Counted from the stretch's first letter, positions 54,248 through 63,734 are shown. The stretch is DNA of 64,000 nucleotides from Legionella sp. (GCA_002786165.1 PEQK01000010.1:1-64000), one strand, 5' to 3'. Numbers and translations are program-made. Notes: a model not told the origin generated them from the sequence alone.

Positions 54248-55246
54248 TTAATCCAATAACCCTAATTCTTTGACTGCATCTCGTTCTGAACGCAATTCAG
54301 CCAAAGTTGCATCGAATTTTTCTTGGCCATACGCATCGAAACTTAATCCTTCGACGATACGTAATATACCGTTTTCACGACGAGTTGGGTAAGAAAACAT
54401 GAGACCAGGATCAACGCCATACTCCCCAGTTGAATGATGACAAATAGAGAAAGAATCCCCTTCAGGTGTATCGTTTAATAAATGATACACCGACCCCACC
54501 ACAGCATTGGCCGCAGAGGCTGCAGAAGACGCGCCGCGGGCTTTGATCACAGCTGCGCCACGCTGTTGGACGGTAGGAATAAACGTATCTTTGAGCCATG
54601 TTTCATCCCCAATGACATCCGGAACCGGTTGGCCATTGATTTTGGCATGATAAAAATCAGGGAACTGTGTCGCAGAATGATTACCCCAAATGGTCATATC
54701 CGTCACAGCCGTCACATCAACTTTGGCTTTTTGTGCCAATTGAGTACGAGCGCGTAATTCGTCTAACAGTGTCATGGCATAAAAACGATCGCCTGGGATA
54801 TCTTTGGCATGATGTTTTGCAATCAAGCAATTGGTGTTACAAGGATTACCCACCACAAATACGCGCACATCATCCGCCGCATTGTCATTGATCGCTTTGC
54901 CTTGATTGATGAACACACCGCCATTGATCTTCAACAAGTCAGAACGTTCCATACCTTGTTTACGTGGTACTGAACCAACCAGTAATGCCCAATTAACACC
55001 GTCCATTGCCTGGTTCAAATCAGACGTACACACAATACGCTTCAAACGTGGAAACGCACAGTCGTCCAATTCCATGGCAACACCATGCAATGCTGGCAAA
55101 GCCTGTTCTAATTCCAATAAATTCAATTCCACATCTGCATCACCAAACATTTGACCTGATGCAATCCGAAACAACAATGCATAACCAATCTGACCAGCAG
55201 CACCAGATACTACGACCCGTACTCTTTCTCTTTGTTTTTGACTCAT
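54248..55246 (-). CDS. mdh: Malate dehydrogenase
   Basis: 332 residues, of the group 2 (cytosolic-type) family. NAD binding is at [19 protein letters not shown] (about 10-28), the mobile loop has [16 protein letters not shown] with the substrate-specific Arg, and the catalytic His is in [14 protein letters not shown]. Oxidises malate to oxaloacetate in the TCA cycle. It is divergent from hemW with 77 bases between the starts. Overlapping opposite-strand frames are by-products of its codon usage. Confidence 0.95.
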   Translation of the reverse strand: MSQKQRERVRVVVSGAAGQIGYALLFRIASGQMFGDADVELNLLELEQALPALHGVAMELDDCAFPRLKRIVCTSDLNQAMDGVNWALLVGSVPRKQGMERSDLLKINGGVFINQGKAINDNAADDVRVFVVGNPCNTNCLIAKHHAKDIPGDRFYAMTLLDELRARTQLAQKAKVDVTAVTDMTIWGNHSATQFPDFYHAKINGQPVPDVIGDETWLKDTFIPTVQQRGAAVIKARGASSAASAANAVVGSVYHLLNDTPEGDSFSICHHSTGEYGVDPGLMFSYPTRRENGILRIVEGLSFDAYGQEKFDATLAELRSERDAVKELGLLD

Positions 55247-55323
55247 CGATTATCCTATTATCACAAACTTAGAATGAATACTTACTATAGCATAATCAAT
55301 TAAAAATCCGTATCATCCACGGC

Positions 55324-56484
55324 ATGATCCCACTATCACTTTACATTCATATACCCTGGTGTATCCGCAAATGTCCTTATTGCGACTTTAATTCGCATAA
55401 AAGCCCAGACATATTGCCTGAAATTGCCTATGTGGATGCGCTACTGGCTGATTTTGATCAAGATGTCATTCGTTATGGTGCAGAACGTCCGCTACATTCT
55501 ATTTTTATTGGAGGTGGCACGCCTAGTTTATTCTCCGCAGATGCCTATGACCGGTTGTTCTCGCAATTAAAACAACGCATTCCCTTTGCAAAAGACTTAG
55601 AAATCACCTTAGAAGCTAATCCTGGAACTGTAGAACATGGACGATTCAGCGATTATTTTGCATTGGGCATCAATCGGTTGTCTTTGGGTATTCAAAGCTT
55701 CAACACCCAGCACTTGCAAACATTAGGCCGCATTCATGATGCCAAACAAGCCCATCAAGCCATTGAACAAGCGCAACAAGCTGGCTTTACCAATTTTAAT
55801 CTGGATCTGATGCATGGATTACCCGGACAAACGGTACAAGAAGCGCTCGATGATTTACAACAAGCGTTTGGGCATCACCCAACTCATTTATCTTGGTACC
55901 AATTAACCATTGAACCAAATACGATATTTCATAAAACGCAACCTCAATTGCCTGATGAAGACATCATGGCAGACATAGAAGAAGCAGGAATTGCATTGTT
56001 AGAATCACAACAATTTGAACGCTATGAAATTTCTGCATTCTGTCGCAACAAGCAGACAGCACAGCATAATTTAAATTACTGGTTGTTTGGCGATTATTAT
56101 GGCATCGGCGCAGGTGCGCATGGAAAACTCACCTTGCAAGCGCCTGAACAGATTTATCGCACGCAAAAATATCGCCAACCGAAAGATTATTTACATACCG
56201 ATAAACCCTTTTTGGTCGATAGTCACGCCTTGGATGCAGAAGCCCTCATCTTTGAATTTATGCTGAATGTGACCCGACTAGAACAAGATATTCCCTATCA
56301 ATTATTTGTAGACAGAACAGGTCTAAACCTCGATCAATTGTATCCATTACTTGAAAAAGCACAACAACGTAACTTGGTCACGCTCCAATCATCTTCTTGG
56401 CGCATCACCCCTCTGGGCAGACGCTTTACCAATGATCTACAAACATTGTTTTTACCAAAAAAATCATCTCAAAAAGCAAATTAA
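55324..56484 (+). CDS. hemW: HemW, radical SAM heme chaperone (HemN-like)
   Basis: 386 residues. Begins SLYIHIPWCIRKCPYCDFNS with the radical SAM cysteines C13, C17 and C20, then FIGGGTPSLF and LEANPGTVE; the C-terminal half holds the HemN_C region. Shorter than true oxygen-independent coproporphyrinogen oxidase HemN and lacking its N-terminal extension, it belongs to HemW, which binds heme and delivers it to respiratory enzymes. It is a single gene followed 47 bases later by a small unknown gene. Confidence 0.93.
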   Translation: MIPLSLYIHIPWCIRKCPYCDFNSHKSPDILPEIAYVDALLADFDQDVIRYGAERPLHSIFIGGGTPSLFSADAYDRLFSQLKQRIPFAKDLEITLEANPGTVEHGRFSDYFALGINRLSLGIQSFNTQHLQTLGRIHDAKQAHQAIEQAQQAGFTNFNLDLMHGLPGQTVQEALDDLQQAFGHHPTHLSWYQLTIEPNTIFHKTQPQLPDEDIMADIEEAGIALLESQQFERYEISAFCRNKQTAQHNLNYWLFGDYYGIGAGAHGKLTLQAPEQIYRTQKYRQPKDYLHTDKPFLVDSHALDAEALIFEFMLNVTRLEQDIPYQLFVDRTGLNLDQLYPLLEKAQQRNLVTLQSSSWRITPLGRRFTNDLQTLFLPKKSSQKAN

Positions 56485-56531
56485 AAACAAATAGTCTATA
56501 ATTAAATCAAACGACGCATTGAGGTAATGTC

Positions 56532-57005
56532 ATGGGTAAGACCAGAGATTTTTTAGACTATTTAGAAAGATTGACAGAAGTCCATCATATGGAAGAAGAG
56601 CGTATTAAGAAAGAAGCCACTTATAACCCTAATGAAAAATTGGTGTACCAACATAAGGTTGCTGCTCTCGCGCAAAAATACGAAAAAAATATCAAAGAAT
56701 TGATTAAAAACCATATCACCTATCTTGGCGCAAAAGATCCCTATGGTCGCAAACCTTTATTTGGTGCAGAAGCTAAAAAAATATTATTCACAGATTTATA
56801 TAGCGACGTTGTATCTCTTCAAGGGCATGCCTTTATGGCAGAACTCGCAAAACAAATCAACACACTGAAATCTAATTCTATTATTGATGCTCCTCGTTGG
56901 CCGAGTTTACACGCGAATCATGTGTTTCATTTTTTTAAATCGATATTCATTCAACCGCAAGTTGAAAACAATGAGCCAAGACATGTGAAAAAGAAACAGC
57001 GTTGA
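56532..57005 (+). CDS. Small basic helical protein of unknown function
   Basis: 157 residues, not recognised. The first 75 residues are strongly charged and helical (YLERLTEVHHMEEERIKKEA and KVAALAQKYEKNIKELIKNH), likely a coiled coil; the last 20 residues are basic. No signal peptide or membrane segment. It starts with ATG after GAGGTAATGTC-type sequence (GAGG eight bases upstream) and ends directly before a dispersed repeat, facing the mla lipoprotein gene. Confidence 0.65.
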   Translation: MGKTRDFLDYLERLTEVHHMEEERIKKEATYNPNEKLVYQHKVAALAQKYEKNIKELIKNHITYLGAKDPYGRKPLFGAEAKKILFTDLYSDVVSLQGHAFMAELAKQINTLKSNSIIDAPRWPSLHANHVFHFFKSIFIQPQVENNEPRHVKKKQR

Positions 57006-57006
57006 G

Positions 57007-57056
57007 TTCCCCTCATCCATCCTGCGGGCACTTCCCCTATAGGGAGAAGGGATTGG
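57007..57056. repeat. Dispersed GC-rich repeat, copy B
   Basis: The unit reads TTCCCCTCATCCATCCTGCG, then GGCACTTCCCCTATAGGGAG and AAGGGATTGG. It matches the copy at 60412-60465 in both halves. The inner CCTGCGGG and CTTCCCCTATAGGGAGAAG parts can fold. It fills exactly the gap between two convergent stop codons, so it may also act as a bidirectional terminator. Confidence 0.75.
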
Positions 57057-57058
57057 TT

Positions 57059-57664
57059 TTAGCGATCGTGCTTGATTTTATCTATCACAAAATGAGTCAC
57101 TCTGCGCGTGAGTTTACTGGTGGCTTGATTGGCCGCGATCACGCCCCCCAATGGATTGTCTGTAGGGCAAGGCACGCGCTCATAGATGGTCTCCGTGGCT
57201 ATCACACGATTATCCGCACCATGAATGAGGATCACTTGCATCACCAATTCTATTTGACTGGGTTTGACCAAAAAATTTTGATGTAATCGAATTAATTCCG
57301 ACTCCAACCTATAATCCGTCTTACTCACATTCGGATCGGACGCCACGGCATAGAAATAGTGACTGGATTCAAGGCTGCTCGCCATCAATGGAAACAACAT
57401 CGTTGCTGGAGGGCTCATCCAACTGTTATCCGCAAATACTCCAATTTGATACGGTTGATTCACATACAGCATTTGTTCTGTATCATAGCCGACCGTAGAG
57501 CTAGGCTGCATCACTAAAATCGACTTATGGTGAGCAGATTTGACCGCTGTCACCCGCCCCACTGAGGTCAATTGATACCGTTTGGTGTCAGAAGATGGCA
57601 CGGGCATACATGCATATAACAAACTGCTCATCATCACATAAATGCCGATATAGATTTTTTTCAT
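57059..57664 (-). CDS. ABC-transport auxiliary lipoprotein of the MCE system
   Basis: 201 residues. A lipoprotein signal peptide ends in the lipobox LLYAC with Cys19 as the lipidated residue. The remainder resembles the LPAM/PqiC-type auxiliary lipoproteins: RYQLTSVGRV, then VNQPYQIGVFADNSWMSPPATML (about 77-99). It is predicted to sit at the outer membrane as partner of the MCE protein. It overlaps the MlaD-like gene by four bases, completing a four-gene mla-type operon that differs from the E. coli mlaFEDCB set by having no MlaC. Confidence 0.8.
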   Translation of the reverse strand: MKKIYIGIYVMMSSLLYACMPVPSSDTKRYQLTSVGRVTAVKSAHHKSILVMQPSSTVGYDTEQMLYVNQPYQIGVFADNSWMSPPATMLFPLMASSLESSHYFYAVASDPNVSKTDYRLESELIRLHQNFLVKPSQIELVMQVILIHGADNRVIATETIYERVPCPTDNPLGGVIAANQATSKLTRRVTHFVIDKIKHDR

Positions 57665-58521
57665 TCTCCAGGCCCTTTTTTGGGAGGGGTTGTACCCCGA
57701 ATCACAATGGATGGATTTTTACGCAATTCAACACTCAGTTGCTCAATATTTGCTGCAATCACATCCAAGCGATGCAATAACGATATGGCAGGCGGCAAAG
57801 CTTGCTGAGAAATCACATCAATGGCATCTTTGCCCGATTGCATCGTGATACTCAGTTGTTTACCCGCCGTAGACACATCGTGCGACATCTCACTAAAATA
57901 CGTAATGCTTCGGCGTAACTCTTCTGTGACTTTTGGCATTTGTTGTAATGTGTCATGCAGAGATTGGTCATTGGTGGCTAATATAGACGATACGCGTTGT
58001 AAGTTTTTAAGTGCTAATTTAAAATTGTTGGCGTTTTCAGGCGACATGAATTCTTTCATGCTGACACTTAAATCTTTGACGGTGTTTTCCATTTGATTTA
58101 AAAAAGACGGTTTATAAGGAATCACGGGATAACGCTGCCCAGGAGAAACTTTCAACGGAACGCGTGTGGCAGAAGAAGCGGATAATCCCAAATAAGTGGT
58201 TCCCGTAATACCTTGTGCGATCAACGTCGCTTCTGTACTGACCGTGATTGGCGCATCTTCTTCAATCTTTAACGTCAGTTGCACCAATTGAGGATTGGCA
58301 TGATTTAAGGTTATTTTATAGACGGTACCGATTTTCACGCCATTGAATTTCACCAAAGATTCTTCGCTAAGCCCAGACACTGGTTCCTGCATATAAACGG
58401 TATAATAGTGGTATGTTTTGCGCTCAAAGCCTTCTGATAGCCACAACGCAGCAACGAGCAGACCAAAAAGCATCAGCACGACTGAGATACCCACAATGGT
58501 ATAATTTGTTTTAGACTCCAA
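57661..58521 (-). CDS. mlaD: MCE-family phospholipid transport protein (MlaD-like)
   Basis: 286 residues. One N-terminal membrane segment (YTIVGISVVLMLFGLLVAAL, about 7-26) anchors a periplasmic MCE domain, recognised by PVSGLSEESLVKFNGVKIGTV (about 48-68). The C-terminal part (about 150-270) is helical, longer than in E. coli MlaD (183 residues), and may form the helical tube seen in larger MCE proteins. Probably moves phospholipids between inner and outer membrane with the MlaF/MlaE homologues encoded upstream. Confidence 0.88.
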   Translation of the reverse strand: MESKTNYTIVGISVVLMLFGLLVAALWLSEGFERKTYHYYTVYMQEPVSGLSEESLVKFNGVKIGTVYKITLNHANPQLVQLTLKIEEDAPITVSTEATLIAQGITGTTYLGLSASSATRVPLKVSPGQRYPVIPYKPSFLNQMENTVKDLSVSMKEFMSPENANNFKLALKNLQRVSSILATNDQSLHDTLQQMPKVTEELRRSITYFSEMSHDVSTAGKQLSITMQSGKDAIDVISQQALPPAISLLHRLDVIAANIEQLSVELRKNPSIVIRGTTPPKKGPGE

Positions 58522-58531
58522 GCCCTAGCTC

Positions 58532-59269
58532 CTAAACATTACTAAAATAATCCACAATCAAAGGATGAGGATCACGCATCAAATCATTGATTGGGGCGAT
58601 ACTGAGTACTTTACCTTCCCCCAAAAATGCCACACGATCCGTAGTGCGTTTCAATGATTCAATATCATGACTGACCACCACCACTGTTAAATCTAAAGTA
58701 TCGCGCAAAAATAATAACAAATGGTCGAACTGTTTCGCACTCAATGGATCCAATCCCGAGGTGGGTTCATCTAAAAACAACAACTCAGGATCCATCGCTA
58801 TCGCACGTGCCGCTGCGGCACGCCGTTGCATCCCGCCACTCAGTTCTTCCGGATGCTTTACAGCTGCTTCTTCAGGTAAGCCCACCAAAGCAATTTTTAA
58901 CATGGCTAGATCTTGAATAATTTTTTTACTCAAATGACTTAATTCTTGCATGGGAAACATCACATTTTCCAACACAGTCATTGCAGAAAATAAAGCACTG
59001 TGTTGAAACATCATCCCCCAACGCCGTCGAATTTCATTCGCATCATGCTCATTAATATGCAGGATGTCTTTACCAAAAATACGAATCTCGCCCCCCGTGG
59101 GCTCAAGCAACATCAACAAACTACGCAATGCCGTGGTTTTACCACTACCACTCCCGCCAATAATCGCAAAAATTTCGCCGCGATGTACCGTAAAATTGAC
59201 ATCCGTATGGATCCATTGTCCACCCAAGCGATTTTTTAAACCTTTGACTTCAATGATAGCTTCGTTCAT
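58532..59269 (-). CDS. mlaF: MCE/Mla transporter ATPase (MlaF-like)
   Basis: 245 residues. Walker A GGSGSGKTT (about 38-46), signature LSGGMQRRAAAARAIA, Walker B ELLFLDEPTSGLDP and the switch His in VVVSHD are all intact. The ELSGGMQRR form is typical of MlaF. It energises lipid transport together with MlaE. It follows the permease gene directly and precedes mlaD by 10 bases. Confidence 0.92.
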   Translation of the reverse strand: MNEAIIEVKGLKNRLGGQWIHTDVNFTVHRGEIFAIIGGSGSGKTTALRSLLMLLEPTGGEIRIFGKDILHINEHDANEIRRRWGMMFQHSALFSAMTVLENVMFPMQELSHLSKKIIQDLAMLKIALVGLPEEAAVKHPEELSGGMQRRAAAARAIAMDPELLFLDEPTSGLDPLSAKQFDHLLLFLRDTLDLTVVVVSHDIESLKRTTDRVAFLGEGKVLSIAPINDLMRDPHPLIVDYFSNV

Positions 59270-60388
59270 TCACAGCCCTTGCCAACTATAAATCACAGAA
59301 TACACCGCATCTGTGACAATAATTAAAAATAAGGATTGCACCACGGAACGCGTGGTTTGACTCCCCACACTGTCCGCACTATGACCCACCTGAAATCCTT
59401 GAAAACACCCCACCAAAGCAATCAAAATCGAAAAAGCCGGTGCTTTGTATAAGCCTAACACCATTTGTTTGAAACCAACAGAATCTTGTAACCGCATTAA
59501 AAAATCGCCATATCCCACATGTAATTTATATTTCGACATGATCATCGAACCTAATACGGCAAATAAATCAGACCAAAAAATCAATAAAGGAAACATGATC
59601 GACAAGCCAACTACTTTGGGTATCACCAGCAATTCTGTGGGCGACAATCCCATGGTATGCAAGGCATCAATTTCTTCGTTGATTTTCATGCTACCAATTT
59701 GCGCAGTAAACGCCGAACCCGTACGGCCCGCCACAATAATAGCGGTGATCAATGGACCAAACTCACGAAAAATGGCCATACCGGATAAATAAGCAATAAA
59801 AATGGTGGCACCATAGGTTTCGAGTTGCAAACCCATTTGATAGGCCAAAACCACACCAATCAAAAAAGAAAGCATGGCTAAGATGGGCAAAGCATACAGC
59901 CCTGTAGAAGCCATATTTGAAAAAATACTCGCCCATTGAATGCGGCGTTGATGGCGGAATATTTTGAATAATTTGACGGTTATATCGCCGATTAATATCA
60001 AAAGCCCATTAATTTGCGCTATTTTATGAAAAGTTTCCCTGCCAATGTCATAGAAAATATTGGTTTTTTTAGGTTTTTGCGGCTTAAATTTGGTGTTTAC
60101 TTTCTTTTTAGTCACCAAATCAATCAATTTTTCTTGTTTTTCGGTAAAACCTGCGTACTCAATCTTGTTATCATGCTGTTTCAATAAATCGATGCACTGC
60201 ATTAAAACCAAAGCACCTGCACTGTCCAAATGCTCAAGATGTTTGCCTTCAAAGGTGATGATTTGGGATTTGGGTAATTTACTGGCTTTTAAGCCTTCCA
60301 ATACGCCTTTCAAATACAATGTGGACCAATGACCCTCACATCGATATTGATTGTTTGACGCATCAAATGATAAGTGTGCAGCAGTCAT
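59270..60388 (-). CDS. mlaE: MlaE permease fused to an N-terminal STAS domain
   Basis: 372 residues. Residues 1 to about 95 form a STAS-like domain (ITFEGKHLEHLDSAGALVLM and QCIDLLKQHDNKIEYAGF), the counterpart of the separate MlaB of E. coli. Residues from about 115 form the MlaE permease, with FREFGPLITAIIVAGRTGSAF and IGSMKINEEIDALHTMGLSP, the family's most conserved segments, and about five membrane spans. The fusion replaces mlaB in this operon. It is first in the leftward mla operon. Confidence 0.92.
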   Translation of the reverse strand: MTAAHLSFDASNNQYRCEGHWSTLYLKGVLEGLKASKLPKSQIITFEGKHLEHLDSAGALVLMQCIDLLKQHDNKIEYAGFTEKQEKLIDLVTKKKVNTKFKPQKPKKTNIFYDIGRETFHKIAQINGLLILIGDITVKLFKIFRHQRRIQWASIFSNMASTGLYALPILAMLSFLIGVVLAYQMGLQLETYGATIFIAYLSGMAIFREFGPLITAIIVAGRTGSAFTAQIGSMKINEEIDALHTMGLSPTELLVIPKVVGLSIMFPLLIFWSDLFAVLGSMIMSKYKLHVGYGDFLMRLQDSVGFKQMVLGLYKAPAFSILIALVGCFQGFQVGHSADSVGSQTTRSVVQSLFLIIVTDAVYSVIYSWQGL

Positions 60389-60411
60389 CTTGTTGTCCTA
60401 ATATGTATGCT

Positions 60412-60465
60412 TTCCCCTCATCCGCCCTACGGGCACCTTCTCCCCTTAGGGGCGAAGGGATTTGA
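60412..60465. repeat. Dispersed GC-rich repeat, copy C
   Basis: The unit reads TTCCCCTCATCCGCCCTACG, then GGCACCTTCTCCCCTTAGGG and GCGAAGGGATTTG. It is the best-preserved copy, with two inverted parts (CCGCCCTACGGG; CCTTCTCCCCTTAGGGGCGAAGG). It lies between the divergent mlaE and fni starts, so a terminator role is unlikely here. Confidence 0.75.
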
Positions 60466-60580
60466 CGTCACAGCTTACAAGTCTTATGCCATATTACCCG
60501 AAATGTAAGTCTATAGTCTACTTAATGAAATCTATGATAAAATGCTAAATTCTTTTTCAGCGTTCAGAGGCTGCATTCTA

Positions 60581-61618
60581 ATGAGTGGCGATTTTAAACA
60601 GTTTGAACAACGCAAACAAGAACATATTGAGCTCGCGCTGATGCAAACCAATCAGGCTACTGAAGCCTCTGTGCTGGATAAAATATCCTTATATCATGAC
60701 GCACTACCTGATTTAAACTTCGCTGACCTCAGTCTTGCAACAACGCGGTTCGGCCGAGAAGTGACTAATCCTTTCATGATAAGCTCTATGACAGCAGGTC
60801 ACCAAGCCGCTGTTGCCATCAATACCAATCTGATGGCAGCCGCAGATGCACAGGGTTGGGCCATGGGCGTGGGATCACAACGACGTGAACTGACCGATCC
60901 CAATGAATCGGCATTATGGCGCAATCTAAGACACACATTTCCTGACGTTACTTTATTTAGTAATTTGGGTATTGCACAACTCATTACAGCCTCTTTGGCC
61001 GATATCCAACGCATCACTGATGCCATCAGTGCCAACGCACTGATTATCCATTGCAATCCTCTTCAAGAAGCCCTGCAACCTGAAGGTACCCCAGATTTTA
61101 TAGGATGTTGGCACGCGCTCGAACGCATCGTCAAAGATTTGCCATTGCCCATTATTGTTAAAGAAACAGGCTGCGGGTTTTCTGCAAACACTCTAAAACG
61201 ATTAAATGACATTGGGGTACATGCCGTGGACGTTAGCGGCTTAGGTGGCACCCACTGGGGGCGTATTGAAGGTCATCGCGCACCGCCAGAGTCTCATGGA
61301 CGGCGTGCAGCACAAACCTTCGCCTCCTGGGGTGTGGATACAGTCCAAAGCATCCAATTGGCCAAAGACATCAACCCTTCTTATGAAATTTGGGGCTCTG
61401 GCGGCGTCCGTCATGGATTAGATGCGGCCAAACTCATTGCTCTAGGAGCGACCACCATTGGCTTTGCCAAAAATGTACTGGCAGCGGCTTTAGAGTCTAG
61501 CGATGCGGTGATCGCTGAAATGGCAACCATTGAATATGAATTAAAACTTGCACTGTTCTGCACAGGGAGTCGCGTGCTAACTGAGCTTCAGGGGAAGTTA
61601 TGTCCGATACCAAAATGA
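60581..61618 (+). CDS. fni: Type 2 isopentenyl-diphosphate isomerase
   Basis: 345 residues. FMN-dependent IDI-2: FEQRKQEHIELAL at the start, NPFMISSMTAGH, MGVGSQRREL, IVKETGCGFSANTL and VDVSGLGGTHWGRIEGHR are the usual motifs. Interconverts IPP and DMAPP in isoprenoid synthesis. ATG at 60581 gives the family's normal N-terminus; an in-frame ATG at 60542 adds 13 residues with no support. It overlaps the HMG-CoA reductase gene by 19 bases, the first of three coupled mevalonate-pathway genes. Confidence 0.94.
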   Translation: MSGDFKQFEQRKQEHIELALMQTNQATEASVLDKISLYHDALPDLNFADLSLATTRFGREVTNPFMISSMTAGHQAAVAINTNLMAAADAQGWAMGVGSQRRELTDPNESALWRNLRHTFPDVTLFSNLGIAQLITASLADIQRITDAISANALIIHCNPLQEALQPEGTPDFIGCWHALERIVKDLPLPIIVKETGCGFSANTLKRLNDIGVHAVDVSGLGGTHWGRIEGHRAPPESHGRRAAQTFASWGVDTVQSIQLAKDINPSYEIWGSGGVRHGLDAAKLIALGATTIGFAKNVLAAALESSDAVIAEMATIEYELKLALFCTGSRVLTELQGKLCPIPK

Positions 61619-62892
61619 ATGAACTCTTTGAAGGGTTTTCCAAATTAAATCGCGAAGACCGCTACGCTCGCTTGATTGCCATGGGCGCCATCACTCCTAC
61701 GGAAGTGGCTTATCTGCAAAATGGCGGCCTTCAAGACTGCCAATTGGCGGATCATTTGATTGAAAATGTCATCGGTCATTTTCAAATACCTTTGGGTGTG
61801 GCCACACATTTTTGTATTGATGGCCAAGCCCACGTGATTCCGATGGCTGTGGAAGAAACGTCTATTATTGCTGCGTTGTCTAAAACAGCGAAATGGATCA
61901 AACAACAAGGCAGCATCGTGACACGCGTCACAGGCCAAGGTATTTTAGGCCAAATTCAATTGGCGCAGGTCAAAGATTTTGCACGATTTGAACGCATCAT
62001 AACCGAGCATCGCACCCAACTCATCACGGATGCCAATCAAACCGTAGCCGCCAATATGGTCAAACGCGGTGGTGGTGTATTGGATTTGCAAGTGCGCTAT
62101 CATCGTCGTGACGATGGTGGTGATATGGCTATTCTTCATCTGACCCTAGATAGCTGTGATGCCATGGGTGCCAATATCATCAATCAAGTCTTGGAATATC
62201 TCAAAACCCCTATCGAGCAATTGACCGGGGAAGAGGTTTCGATGTGTATTTTATCGAATTTAAACGATCAAAAAATCACACATGCGCGCGTGGAACTTCA
62301 TGATATTTCCCCTGATTTAGGCCAACGTATCCAAGAAGCGTCATTATTTGCAGAACAAGACCCCTACCGCGCAGCCACCCATAACAAAGGGGTGATGAAC
62401 GGGATTGATCCGGTGGTGATTGCCACGGGTAATGATTGGCGTGCCGTAGAAGCCGGTGTGCATGCCTATGCAGCACGTTCGGGGCGTTATCAAGCCATCA
62501 CCCGCTGGCGTTATGTTGATCATATCCTGATTGGGGAATTCGCGGCACCTTTGATCGTCGGTACCGTTGGCGGCATGACCAGCCTTCATCCCACCGCCAA
62601 ACTTTGCTTAAATGTTCTACAGGTCACCTCTGCCAATCATCTATCACGTGTCATAGCGGCCGTAGGTTTGGTCCAAAATTTAGGAGCACTTACCGCGTTA
62701 TGTACGGATGGCATCATTCAAGGGCATATGCGTTTACATGTGTCTAATTTGTTGCTGGTGGCAGGTGCTGCTGATCATGAAGTTCCCATCTTAAAGCAAC
62801 GCGTGCATCATCATTTGAGCGTGCACAAAGGCATCAGTTTACATCACGTCACTGATTTTCTAGCCCAAATTCGTGACCAGGCTAGCGCCTAA
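61600..62892 (+). CDS. mvaA: Hydroxymethylglutaryl-CoA reductase, degradative/class II type
   Basis: 430 residues. Catalytic Glu55 is in IENVIGHFQIPLGV; VKRGGGVLDLQVRYH follows, HNKGVMNGIDPVVIATGNDWRAVE-type sequence supplies the catalytic Lys and Asp, and GHMRLHVSNLL has the catalytic His. Makes mevalonate from HMG-CoA (or the reverse). Class II enzymes are typical of bacteria. ATG at 61600 has AGGGGA directly upstream; ATG at 61615 is possible. Combined with the neighbouring isomerase and kinase, a biosynthetic role is likely. Confidence 0.94.
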   Translation: MSDTKMNELFEGFSKLNREDRYARLIAMGAITPTEVAYLQNGGLQDCQLADHLIENVIGHFQIPLGVATHFCIDGQAHVIPMAVEETSIIAALSKTAKWIKQQGSIVTRVTGQGILGQIQLAQVKDFARFERIITEHRTQLITDANQTVAANMVKRGGGVLDLQVRYHRRDDGGDMAILHLTLDSCDAMGANIINQVLEYLKTPIEQLTGEEVSMCILSNLNDQKITHARVELHDISPDLGQRIQEASLFAEQDPYRAATHNKGVMNGIDPVVIATGNDWRAVEAGVHAYAARSGRYQAITRWRYVDHILIGEFAAPLIVGTVGGMTSLHPTAKLCLNVLQVTSANHLSRVIAAVGLVQNLGALTALCTDGIIQGHMRLHVSNLLLVAGAADHEVPILKQRVHHHLSVHKGISLHHVTDFLAQIRDQASA

Positions 62893-63734
62893 TGCACCTG
62901 CGTATTCCTGCCAAAACGTTTTTAGTCGGTGAATATGCCGCCCTGTGCGGTCAACCGGCTATTGTATTGACAACAGAACCTTGTTTTGAATTAAAAAAAA
63001 TACCAACTCCTGGCTTACATGGCATCCATCCTCTATCACCCGCGGGTCGCTGGTGGACGCACAGCGCACGCCCTGATTTAGGCCTCCAATGGTATGACCC
63101 TTACCACGGATGTGGCGGCATGGGCGCCTCAAGCGCGCAATTTTTGGGCGTGTATCAAGCGTGTGCCGAGCATCAAGGACTCACCGTTGAGCCTGAGCAA
63201 CTCTTACAAGATTATCAAAGAATGGCGGTGACCGATTCACAAAGGATCATACCCAGCGGCTATGATGTCTTAGCACAATTATTCCAAGGCTGTGTCTATA
63301 TCCATCGTCAAACCACCCATTATGAAACCTGCGCATGGCCTTTTCCTGACCTTGGATACTTGATGATTCATACCGGGAAAAAATTGCCTACACATGACCA
63401 TTTACAAGCTTTAGACTTATCACCCCATACCGTCGCACCTTTGGCGAAGGTGGTAGAACAAGCAAAATCGGCCTTTGATACCCACAACAGCGCAGAGTTG
63501 ATCGCAGCAGTGAATGCTTATCATCAGCTTTTAACTCTAAATAGCTGGGTGGCTCCGCACACACAAGCGTTGATTAAGCAACTTCAAACAGAAACCGATG
63601 TGTTAGCCATCAAAGGCTGCGGGGCGATGGGTGCAGATGTCATGTTGCTTTTGGTCAAACAATCTCAGGTGAATGACCAAAAGCATGACTTAGCTGCAAA
63701 AGGATGGAAGGTCTTAGGGAACAGTAGCTCTTAA
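62892..63734 (+). CDS. GHMP kinase of the mevalonate pathway (mevalonate or phosphomevalonate kinase)
   Basis: 280 residues, short for the family. Motif 1 is PAKTFLVGEYAALCGQPAIV (6-25), motif 2 GCGGMGASSAQF (73-84) is a variant of the usual GLGSSAA phosphate loop, and motif 3 is IKGCGAMGADVMLLLV near the end. Start overlaps the reductase stop (TAATG). Context makes it the mevalonate kinase, phosphomevalonate kinase or a decarboxylase relative; the sequence alone does not decide. The other steps (HMG-CoA synthase, decarboxylase) are not in the window. Confidence 0.82.
   Translation: MHLRIPAKTFLVGEYAALCGQPAIVLTTEPCFELKKIPTPGLHGIHPLSPAGRWWTHSARPDLGLQWYDPYHGCGGMGASSAQFLGVYQACAEHQGLTVEPEQLLQDYQRMAVTDSQRIIPSGYDVLAQLFQGCVYIHRQTTHYETCAWPFPDLGYLMIHTGKKLPTHDHLQALDLSPHTVAPLAKVVEQAKSAFDTHNSAELIAAVNAYHQLLTLNSWVAPHTQALIKQLQTETDVLAIKGCGAMGADVMLLLVKQSQVNDQKHDLAAKGWKVLGNSSS

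Noticed and set aside
60542-60580. Extended N-terminus of the IPP isomerase
   Set aside because: The 13 extra residues precede the conserved FEQRKQEHI start and do not resemble the family.
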